This document shows positions 6,346-12,593 of a stretch of DNA of 16,013 bases, piece by piece; position 1 is the stretch's first letter, and every line of letters begins with the position of its first letter. The DNA lies in NCBI GenBank assembly GCA_027010905.1, contig JALVBA010000363.1:1-16013 (forward strand), given 5' to 3'. The position numbers were made by a program, and so were the translations under genes. The stretch is from Marinilabiliaceae bacterium (GTDB taxonomy: Bacteria > Bacteroidota > Bacteroidia > Bacteroidales > Marinilabiliaceae). The notes under the pieces are model-generated. The model did not search any database, was not told the origin of the DNA, and saw only the letters and a list, made by a program, of their open reading frames with translations.

Positions 6346-8559
6346 CTATTTAAACGTGTCATTAATCTCACTAAGATTTATCCACCACTGCTCTTTAGGT
6401 CTGAAATATTCTAGATTGACTTGTGATTCAAGCCTGTCGATATCCTCAACTGCCAGTTGACCTCCTTTAAGTCCCAAACTGATATATCTTTTCTGATCAT
6501 TGTCTGCTTGTGATTCAATAAACTCTACTCCCTTTGCAGCCAGCCTTGTTGCCAGCACTCTGTCCGAAGCACTTGGCGTTCCTCCCTGTTGCAAGTGACC
6601 CAAAACTGCCTGCCGTACATCAAAAACTTCGCGTCCCTCCTCTTCGTACAGAGCAGATACAAATGCTGTGGTATATATTTTATTAGTAAACTCGTTTCTT
6701 ATAACCAGTCCCAAACGCTTGCCCTCATTAAATCGTTCAACAAGCATCTCAACATCCTCCTGCATATCTTTCAGACGAATACCCTTCTCATGAATATAGA
6801 CACGCTCGGCGCCTGTTGCCAACCCACTTAACTGAGCTAAAAAGCCGCAGTACCGTCCAAATACCTCTACAACAAATGTACGTGTTACAGCCACTGCTGA
6901 CTCTTTTATCTTATCAATGGCATCTACAATATTGTTCAGCGCGGTGTCGGAGCCGATACAAAAGTCGGTGCCGGGCAGGTTGTTGTTTATAGTTGCCGGT
7001 ATGCAAACTGTGGAGATGTCAAAAGCGGGGAAGTCATTTTTTCGCTGATTCATCCTAAATGCATTGATGTAGGCAGTACTTCCTCCAATAATAATTATTC
7101 CATCGGTACCCCACTTCTCCAGATTTCTTGCTATCTCGAAGTAATCCTTGCCCTCAATCATCATACGGTTAGTACCCAAAAACGAGCCACCCTCTGATGC
7201 CCAGTCTTCCACCTCCATCCAGCTCATGGGTTTTATGTCACCTTCAGTTAATCCCTTAAAACCGTTGTTAACACCACAAATATTGTGTCCACCCTCAAGT
7301 GCTATTCTAACTACTGTTCGTACAGCCGTATTCATCCCGGGAGCCAAGCTTCCAGCATTCAGAACTAAGAGATTGAGTTTATCTTTAGTCTGTTTCTCCT
7401 TTGAGGGGAAGGCCTGAGCCAGAGTTTTAAAGGTGTTGAGTTCGGCATTGAAACTCTCACCACGTAATTCAATAGCTCTATCAAAATTACCATCTTCAAT
7501 ATATTTCGCTATTGAACGAGTGCGTTCAATACTTTTCATCAGCGAGAGTTCAGTAACTTTATTTTTTCTCAGACCGATAATCTTCGACTCTGTATCGCCA
7601 CCGTTTTCAATTAGATGTTTTACTGCTGCATAACCCAAAACAATACTCATGTACCTGTCGAAGGCCGTTGGTGCTCCCCCCCGTTGTACATGCCCAAGGA
7701 TAGTAAGCCGAACATCAACTTTCAGGTGCTCTTTCAGTTTACTTACAACATTGGTGCTTTTAATCGGTATGCCATCCTTATCTTTTGCACCCTCGGCAAC
7801 AATAACCAAACTCTTCTTTTTACCGGCCTTTCTTCCTTCGGCCAAATAATCACACATTGCCATTCCCCAATCGTCAGCAATAGGTGGACGTTCGGGTATC
7901 AGAACATAATCGGCACCTGTAGCCAATGCACTGAATAGTGCCAGATAACCGCAGTTACGTCCCATCACCTCAACAACAAATGTGCGCTCGTGACTTGCCG
8001 CTGTACTGGAGATTGCATCAATGGCATCAATAATACGGCGAAGCGCTGAGTCAGCACCAATAGTCATGTCCGTACCCGACAGGTCGTTGTCTATGGAACC
8101 TACCAGACCTACAATTTTAAGTAGAGGGTGTTCAACTGCCGTTTCAGCTGTAATGTCACCTCTCTCCACAAGCTCTTTAAGCAAATCTGTCCACTCTTCA
8201 CGAAAAAGGTTAGCTCCGGTCAAACTCCCGTCACCTCCGATAATAACAAGATTGTCGATTTTTCTATCAATAAGATTCTTTGCTGCCGTTAATCTCCCCT
8301 CTCTCTTTCTGAATCTATGACACCGTGCTGTACCAATAGCAGTGCCACCTTTGTGCAGAATGCCACCTACATCGTCACTTGTCATCTTTTTTATCATGTC
8401 GCCACCTTCAACCATCCCTTTGTAGCCCTGGTGAATAGCAAAAACTCCTATTCCCGATTTACAAGCTGTTTTTACAACAGCACGTACTGCTGCATTCATC
8501 CCCGGAGCATCACCCCCGCTTGTCATCACTCCAATACAATTTATATTAGCTTCAGCCAT
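6346..8559 (-). CDS. ATP-dependent 6-phosphofructokinase, double-domain (eukaryotic-type)
   Basis: This 737-residue cytosolic enzyme of glycolysis makes fructose 1,6-bisphosphate from fructose 6-phosphate and ATP. It holds two PFK domains in tandem, where bacterial PfkA usually has one of about 320 residues. The N half (1-385) is catalytic: GVMTSGGDAPGMNAAVRAVV, GGDGS at 108-112 (Gly after Asp marks ATP rather than PPi use), GSIDND at 154-159 with catalytic D157 and D159, VMGRNCGY near 198-205, and GHVQRGG near 289-295. The C half (about 395-725) keeps the fold, NAGSLAPGMNTAVRTVV and FGRYCGFLA. Its catalytic motif is TINNN (N525 for Asp) and its nucleotide motif is GGST instead of GGDGS. It is therefore probably a regulatory lobe, as in fungal and animal PFK. 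SRPBCC lies downstream in the same operon. Confidence 0.93.
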   Translation of the reverse strand: MAEANINCIGVMTSGGDAPGMNAAVRAVVKTACKSGIGVFAIHQGYKGMVEGGDMIKKMTSDDVGGILHKGGTAIGTARCHRFRKREGRLTAAKNLIDRKIDNLVIIGGDGSLTGANLFREEWTDLLKELVERGDITAETAVEHPLLKIVGLVGSIDNDLSGTDMTIGADSALRRIIDAIDAISSTAASHERTFVVEVMGRNCGYLALFSALATGADYVLIPERPPIADDWGMAMCDYLAEGRKAGKKKSLVIVAEGAKDKDGIPIKSTNVVSKLKEHLKVDVRLTILGHVQRGGAPTAFDRYMSIVLGYAAVKHLIENGGDTESKIIGLRKNKVTELSLMKSIERTRSIAKYIEDGNFDRAIELRGESFNAELNTFKTLAQAFPSKEKQTKDKLNLLVLNAGSLAPGMNTAVRTVVRIALEGGHNICGVNNGFKGLTEGDIKPMSWMEVEDWASEGGSFLGTNRMMIEGKDYFEIARNLEKWGTDGIIIIGGSTAYINAFRMNQRKNDFPAFDISTVCIPATINNNLPGTDFCIGSDTALNNIVDAIDKIKESAVAVTRTFVVEVFGRYCGFLAQLSGLATGAERVYIHEKGIRLKDMQEDVEMLVERFNEGKRLGLVIRNEFTNKIYTTAFVSALYEEEGREVFDVRQAVLGHLQQGGTPSASDRVLATRLAAKGVEFIESQADNDQKRYISLGLKGGQLAVEDIDRLESQVNLEYFRPKEQWWINLSEINDTFK

Positions 8560-8584
8560 GATACAATTTTAGTAATATTTTCAA

Positions 8585-8616
8585 CAAAGGTAAAGTTAGT
8601 AAGAATTAATTACAAA
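8585..8616 (-). promoter_or_regulatory. Bacteroidota housekeeping promoter of the phosphofructokinase operon
   Basis: On the minus strand, TTTG (8613-8616) and TACCTTTG (8585-8592) are separated by exactly 20 bases. This matches the primary-sigma consensus of Bacteroidota (TTTG or TTG, 19-21 bases, TAnnTTTG). Transcription would begin near 8578, giving a leader of roughly 20 bases before the ATG at 8559. Confidence 0.75.
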
Positions 8617-8805
8617 CTATTTTATACCTATTATATAACTTAATCGTACAAGCCTCAATTACTGATGATTAAGAAATTCAATGTTATCTATTTTGAGGTT
8701 AGGTTTAAGACCTCGTAAACTTGATCTCTGACATTTTTGCCTAACTAGTCGAACGTGAAAAAGTCCTCTATTTTTCAAACACCGGCTTTTAACTACAAAT
8801 AAATT

Positions 8806-9282
8806 CTATTCCGGTCTGTTATGGGGTCGTTGCGACCTCTTAGCATTCTGATTCTTGATTTTGTTTATCAAATAGTTCTTAAATGCCATCTCAGACTGGT
8901 AGAGTTTTAATACCTTGTCAACATCAAGTACCTTTTTAAACTTTTCATGGTATTCAACCTCCAGCTTTGCTTCTTTAAGCTTTAGTAAAACGAACTCATC
9001 AGACAGAGACTCTTTATCCTGTTCGGAGATGCCGTTCCAATTGTTTCGTAATTCAAAAGAAATCTCTTTACGTCGCTTGTTCAGCTTGTCTTTCTTTTGT
9101 GCCAATTCGTTGTAAACAGGCCAAAAGAGCTGTGCCTCCTCTGTGGTTAGATTCAGTCGTTGGGTGATGAAAGCAATTTTCTGAGACCTTAAGTTATTAA
9201 GTCTCTTCTGAAATGCATCATTCTGACTGAATACTGTAACAGATATCAGTAGCAAAACGGTAAGGGAGTAGATATTCTTCAT
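8806..9282 (-). CDS. Spy/CpxP-like periplasmic protein (third gene of ECF operon)
   Basis: The product has 158 residues: a signal peptide of about 19 residues (KNIYSLTVLLLISVTVFS, then QND) and a highly charged, helical mature part. The segment LNLTTEEAQLFWPVYNEL (43-60) has the LTxxE core typical of the Spy/CpxP and metal-sensor (CnrX/ZraP-like) fold. A second helical stretch (about 95-135) suggests an antiparallel hairpin dimer. The C-terminus is basic and disordered (KRSQRPHNRPE). The gene starts 18 bases after the anti-sigma stop, in one operon with it. Its periplasmic location suits a stress or metal sensor, or chaperone, that modulates the anti-sigma factor. That role is inferred from gene order only. 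Confidence 0.75.
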   Translation of the reverse strand: MKNIYSLTVLLLISVTVFSQNDAFQKRLNNLRSQKIAFITQRLNLTTEEAQLFWPVYNELAQKKDKLNKRRKEISFELRNNWNGISEQDKESLSDEFVLLKLKEAKLEVEYHEKFKKVLDVDKVLKLYQSEMAFKNYLINKIKNQNAKRSQRPHNRPE

Positions 9283-9300
9283 GATGATAGTTTTGTAAAG

Positions 9301-9738
9301 TTAAAATAAAATCAGCTCTTCTATATCTTCAGCTGTGAGGTCAGATATGTCATTTTCAATAATTGGTTCACCATATGCATTATCGATATCGTTCTCTGAA
9401 AGATATGCTGCCAAATCATATTCGCTAAGTTGTGCTGCCATAATATCAAGGTTTTCAAAGGAGTCGTTATAGAGTTCTGTTGAGTTTGTGGCTATCTGAA
9501 TATCTGTTTTTTCAGGAATAAAAGTTACATATATTATAATTATAAAAAGAAATCCGGCAGCAAGGCTCATCCAGGGCTTAACGAACTGGAAAATCTTTGC
9601 CCTATTCGATAAAGAGTCATGTTTGATGGTTGCCTCTATTCTATCCTGCAATGTGTCGAAATAACCTTCCGGCACTCTGTAAGGTGAACTGTTTTTCAAC
9701 TCCTTAAAAGATTCTAATATGTCATTCTCTTTACCCAT
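9301..9738 (-). CDS. One-pass membrane protein, likely anti-sigma factor
   Basis: The product has 145 residues from ATG 9736-9738; a GTG at 9742-9744 would add two. The N-terminal cytoplasmic part (1-55) contains SPYRVPEGYFDTLQDRI (18-34), a VPEGYF motif I know from small proteins encoded next to ECF sigma genes in Bacteroidota. A single hydrophobic helix follows (about 56-74, WMSLAAGFLFIIIIYVTFI). The remaining acidic domain (75-145) would be periplasmic and ends in DLTAEDIEELILF. There is no ZAS Zn-binding His/Cys motif. The order sigma, one-pass protein, periplasmic protein supports an anti-sigma role. It has its own copy of the ECF-type promoter block upstream. Confidence 0.7.
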   Translation of the reverse strand: MGKENDILESFKELKNSSPYRVPEGYFDTLQDRIEATIKHDSLSNRAKIFQFVKPWMSLAAGFLFIIIIYVTFIPEKTDIQIATNSTELYNDSFENLDIMAAQLSEYDLAAYLSENDIDNAYGEPIIENDISDLTAEDIEELILF

Positions 9739-9769
9739 TATCACTATTTCTCAATCTTATGTTCTGTTA

Positions 9770-9808
9770 GATACAAAAAAACTAAAAAGGTTTAATTTAA
9801 CTGTTATC
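9770..9808 (-). promoter_or_regulatory. ECF-type promoter block before the anti-sigma gene
   Basis: Read on the minus strand this is TTAAACCTTTT, with CCTTTT at 9785-9790, then 10 bases, then GTATC (9770-9774). Over 39 bases it matches the block at 10421-10459 upstream of the sigma gene at 30 positions, with identical element spacing. The block ends about 32 bases before the anti-sigma start. It is probably recognised by the sigma factor encoded next door. Confidence 0.55.
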
Positions 9809-9828
9809 TTTAGGTAATAAAGATATAA

Positions 9829-10389
9829 TTATACTGATTCATTATTAAACATTGCTCTGATTTTTTTTACTGCATGGTGATACGAAGCTTTCAATGCGCC
9901 GACAGAGTTATCTGTGATTTTAGCCATCTCTTCATACTTCATTTCATCAAAATATTTCATATTAAAAACTAATCGTTGCTTTGCCGGGAGTAACAGAATA
10001 AATTTTTGTAACCTCAGTTGCAATTCGTCTCCATCAAAACTATGGTCACTCTTTAAGCGGTTAATCACTGATCCCTCCTCATCGTTGAGAAAGAACGATT
10101 TTTGACGATCTCTGATTTTTAGAAATGTGAAAGTCTCATTTGTTGCAATCCGGTATATCCAGGTGTAGAATGACGAATCACCTTTGAAATTTTCAAGAGC
10201 CTTCCATACTTTAAGAAAAGAGTTTTGAAGTATGTCATCGGTATCATCATGCGAAACTACCATCTTTCGGATATGCCAATAAAGCCTCTCTTGGTATTTT
10301 GCTACCAAAAGCGAAAAAACCTCTTCTTTATTATTTAAGGTTTTAAATTTTTGAATAATCTCTTTGTCGGCTATCCCGGAATCTGCCAT
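9829..10389 (-). CDS. ECF-type RNA polymerase sigma factor
   Basis: The product is a 186-residue sigma-70 family protein of the extracytoplasmic-function group. Region 2 spans about 25-92, with DDTDDILQNSFLKVWKAL (48-65) for core binding and -10 recognition, then SSFYTWIYRIATNETFTFL. Region 4 spans about 127-180, with LLPAKQRLVFNMKYFDEM and a helix-turn-helix, KYEEMAKITD followed by SVGALKASYHHAVKKI, for -35 recognition. A frame one codon longer begins with TTG, so ATG 10387-10389 is chosen. The gene leads an operon with a likely anti-sigma factor (start 90 bases downstream) and a Spy-like periplasmic protein. The same promoter-like block upstream of sigma and anti-sigma suggests autoregulation. 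Confidence 0.92.
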   Translation of the reverse strand: MADSGIADKEIIQKFKTLNNKEEVFSLLVAKYQERLYWHIRKMVVSHDDTDDILQNSFLKVWKALENFKGDSSFYTWIYRIATNETFTFLKIRDRQKSFFLNDEEGSVINRLKSDHSFDGDELQLRLQKFILLLPAKQRLVFNMKYFDEMKYEEMAKITDNSVGALKASYHHAVKKIRAMFNNESV

Positions 10390-10420
10390 CAATCTCTTTT
10401 ATGGTTCAGTTATCTCTTTT

Positions 10421-10459
10421 GACACAAAAAACAGTAAAAGGTTTAATCTTTATGTTATA
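10421..10459 (-). promoter_or_regulatory. ECF-type promoter block before the sigma gene
   Basis: Read on the minus strand: TTAAACCTTTT (CCTTTT at 10436-10441), 10 bases, GTGTC (10421-10425) followed by AAAAG. The layout of a CCTTTT-like -35 and a GTRTC -10 fits ECF promoters, where -35 often holds an AAC core and -10 a GTC/TCTAA-like core. It ends 32 bases from the sigma start codon. Confidence 0.55.
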
Positions 10460-10614
10460 AGCTGTCTTGTAATGGAAATCTAACATAGAAAGAGGTTTCT
10501 GTCTCGCTACATGTTAAAGATAAAAAAAATTAAGATAGAGAACAATTAATCATGTTAGCCTCTATTTATTTTTATTTTGTTATTTTTAGCCTGATTATCA
10601 TTATTTAACAAACC

Positions 10615-11136
10615 ATGAACTATTTCGATATTATTGTAGGAGGGCTACTTCTGTTTGCATTGATTAAAGGATTTAAAAAGGGATTGGTAACTGAGCTGGC
10701 TTCTTTGGCTGCCTTGGTGCTGGGTGTTTTAGGAGCTATTGAGTTCTCCGACATTACCGAGCAGTACCTTTCGCAACATGTTAATTCAGCTCATGTTGGA
10801 CTAATAGCCTTTTTTGTTACGTTTATTCTTATCGTAATAGGCGTCCACGTCATAGCTAAAATGGTTGATAAGCTAGTGTCTGCCGTTGCTTTAGGAATAA
10901 TAAACCGTATCCTTGGTGCTGCATTCAGCGTGCTGAAGTATGCTTTTATCATTAGTGTGCTGTTGGCTGTTTTTAACAGCTTTGATAAAAAATTTAATAT
11001 TATTCCAGATAAACAACAAGAGTCGTCTCTACTTTACTTACCAATGTCAAGACTTGCACTGACAATCTTTCCATATTTACATTTTGATGATATTAAAGAC
11101 AAGGCGAAGGATGCAACCGGAGGGGTAAGCATTTAG
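10615..11136 (+). CDS. CvpA-family inner-membrane protein
   Basis: The product is 173 residues with four predicted membrane helices, near 5-20, 27-45, 61-82 and 101-121. The opening MNYFDIIVGGLLLFALIKGFKKGLV, with its GxxKG(F/L) turn and Leu/Ala-rich second helix, is diagnostic of CvpA (colicin V production protein family). The short C-terminal tail (122-173) is soluble. The CvpA role is poorly defined; in E. coli it is linked to colicin V export and envelope homeostasis. It is transcribed divergently from the ECF sigma gene across a 225-base gap, and no clear promoter for it was identified. The IS remnant begins 127 bases after its stop. Confidence 0.85.
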   Translation: MNYFDIIVGGLLLFALIKGFKKGLVTELASLAALVLGVLGAIEFSDITEQYLSQHVNSAHVGLIAFFVTFILIVIGVHVIAKMVDKLVSAVALGIINRILGAAFSVLKYAFIISVLLAVFNSFDKKFNIIPDKQQESSLLYLPMSRLALTIFPYLHFDDIKDKAKDATGGVSI

Positions 11137-11262
11137 TATTTTTGAAACACAAAGAACTATAATTGGTATTATCTTCTATTTGAGTTGATGACAATATTTA
11201 CTCAAAGGTTCAGACTTTAGTACACTCTCAGATTTTTATAACTTTGTAATATACACTTTGCC

Positions 11263-11276
11263 TTAACCCACATTGC
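11263..11276 (+). repeat. Left terminal inverted repeat of the IS1634-like element
   Basis: TTAACCCACATTGC is the exact reverse complement of 14993-15006. It lies 131 bases beyond the transposase stop codon, a plausible distance for an IS end. Confidence 0.7.
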
Positions 11277-11406
11277 AGCTATAAATTCGTAATTATCTGA
11301 TCTCAAGGCGAGTTGTTTTTTGAAATTCTCTCAGGTACCACTACGGATTTTTTCCGGTAGCAAGGTCTGGTTTTGTACCCCATCAACTCATAAATCTCTT
11401 TTACTT

Positions 11407-12155
11407 TTACTGTTGGTTCAATTGATATAGGATTGTTGACACCAACCAGTATGCCATGAGCCCCAAGTTAAGGTGTGCCATCGAAGCATCATCAGATTTA
11501 TGATATATCGGTCTCAGGTCAAGATCAGTCTTAAGCACCCTGAAGGTGTATTCTATATCCCTTATGATATTGTAGATATCCCAAAATGTCTTTTCGTTTT
11601 CAACATCCAGCGTGGTTCTTAAAAAGTATATCCCGGCCTTTTTATCGGGGTCATTTCCGTTCATGCTATTTTCTTTTAGCGCTTTTACTTTGCTTTTTAC
11701 CCACAAGAAGTTGTCTGTATTATTTTCGTTATCAATCTTAACCCTCCTTAATTCTATGGGTTGCTCCCGTTTGTCTTTGATTACTACAGATTTACTGTCT
11801 GTATCGGCATAGTAGTTTTTCACATTCGAACGGCTCACGCACAAATAATCGTAACCGTTTGTTTTTAACATTTAAAGGTTTTTCTCAACAGCTATGCCTG
11901 CATCCATGACAACAACCGGTTTGCGGTCAGAGAATGATGTTTTACGGCTTATGGCATCCACTATAGTTTTTCTTCTATCCTTTTGCCCAACGATTTAATG
12001 GCTTCTACCGAATCCAGTTGTTCTTCAAGATTTCCCAAACCAACAATTACACGGTGCCTTATCCTGCCGTCAAGACAGTAACTCTCACACAACTGATAAA
12101 GTGTGTAGTACTTCCGCGTGTTCTTGTTGTATTTTGATAATGGCTTGACAAACAT
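11407..12155 (-). pseudogene. IS1634-like (IS4-superfamily DDE) transposase, disrupted
   Basis: The N-terminal fragment runs from ATG 12153-12155 to TAG near 11961 (64 residues: MFVKPLSKYNKNTRKYYTLYQ, then VIVGLGNLEEQ). It should continue into the catalytic core, but the reading shifts frame near 11962-11975 and resumes at VDAISRKTSFSDRKPVVVMDAG. That loses the expected middle, including the first catalytic Asp. The second Asp (in VVMDAG) remains. After EKNL a TAA (11872-11874) interrupts where one sense codon is expected before MLKTNGYDYLCVSRS. The last part, 154 residues to TAA 11407-11409, contains IIRDIEYTFRVLKTDLDLRP with the catalytic Glu, then HKSDDASMAHLNLGLMAYWLV. The transposase is dead, by at least one deletion/frameshift and one nonsense change. 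Confidence 0.85.
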
Positions 12156-12272
12156 GGTACAATATTACTCCTTAACTCCACTGATATAAAGTGCTCAGGT
12201 AGGTCTACAAACGGAAATGCAAAAAACCGTAAGATCGGTTAGTGCTAATTATCAACAAGATAATGATTCATG

Positions 12273-12325
12273 AAAACCAGAATCCTGCTGTAAAACATAT
12301 AAAATACACTGGTTCTTCTGGTTTT
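12273..12325. repeat. 10-bp inverted repeat near the inner end of the IS1634-like element
   Basis: AAAACCAGAA (12273-12282) and TTCTGGTTTT (12316-12325) are perfect complements with a 33-base loop. They lie between the transposase start and the element's right end. Such hairpins often limit transposase expression from outside transcripts, which is an inferred role here. Confidence 0.45.
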
Positions 12326-12330
12326 GTGCT

Positions 12331-12336
12331 CTTTTT
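12331..12336 (+). repeat. Target-site duplication, left copy (CTTTTT)
   Basis: CTTTTT directly abuts the left end of the IS21-family element and is repeated at 14984-14989 beside its right end. Six bases fits the 4-8 bp duplications of IS21 elements. The T-run makes the match less than unique. Confidence 0.55.
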
Positions 12337-12343
12337 TGGATAT

Positions 12344-12533
12344 TCCGGACTAAGCTGACCCCCTAAAATCCGGAGATATGATCCGGTGAGTTGAGTATTT
12401 TCTGCATGAGAAAAATATGACAATCCGGCAGATGTTGACCCCTCTCACGAAGAGGGAACGTTAAAGATCCGGAGCATGTTGACCCCCTAATTCAAGGGGC
12501 GATGCTTTAATAATCCGGAGCATACTGACCCCC
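12344..12533 (+). repeat. Four tandem-spaced transposase-binding repeats, IS21 left end
   Basis: The motif TCCGG-N7-TGACCCC occurs at 12344-12363, 12424-12442, 12468-12487 and 12514-12533. Partial TCCGG half-sites lie at 12369 and 12382. A single inverted copy lies at the right end (14957-14976, with a 6-base spacer). Start-to-start distances are 80, 44 and 46 bases. Two copies run into small hairpins: CCCTCT-CACGA-AGAGGG (12440-12456) and CCCCT-AATTCA-AGGGG (12484-12499). Unequal repeat numbers at the two ends are typical of IS21. This also accounts for the gene-free 12156-12593 stretch, together with the hairpin at 12273. Confidence 0.8.
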
Positions 12534-12551
12534 TTAATATTTAGGTTTTGG

Positions 12552-12581
12552 TTAATTAGTAAAACAATATTTACTAATTAA
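12552..12581. promoter_or_regulatory. 12-bp perfect palindrome before istA (possible operator or RNA hairpin)
   Basis: TTAATTAGTAAA (12552-12563) and TTTACTAATTAA (12570-12581) pair perfectly around a 6-base loop, ending 12 bases before the istA ATG. It could be an operator for self-regulation by IstA or an AT-rich hairpin affecting translation. Confidence 0.45.
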
Positions 12582-12593
12582 TAAAAGAATGCA

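Noticed and set aside
7615..8643. Several 66-108 codon plus-strand ORFs opposite the phosphofructokinase
   Set aside because: They are antisense to a gene with unmistakable domain motifs and have Ser/Pro/Cys-rich composition typical of antisense shadows.
8694..8720. GAGGT...ACCTC inverted repeat as a terminator between the phosphofructokinase and Spy-like genes
   Set aside because: The stem is only 5 bp with a 10-base loop and has no T-run on either strand.
11137..11144. TATTTTTG, an exact match to TAnnTTTG, just after the CvpA stop
   Set aside because: No TTG/TTTG lies 19-21 bases upstream and there is no plus-strand gene downstream; likely chance in AT-rich DNA.
11239..11246. TAACTTTG just outside the left end of the IS1634-like element
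   Set aside because: The -33 element is poor (TTTAG) and it would read antisense to the broken transposase; too weak to list as a promoter.
12344..12533. Regular repeats considered as a CRISPR-like array
   Set aside because: Unequal spacing, unit of about 20 bases, no cas genes, and an inverted copy at the other end of the IS21 element; they are transposase-binding sites.
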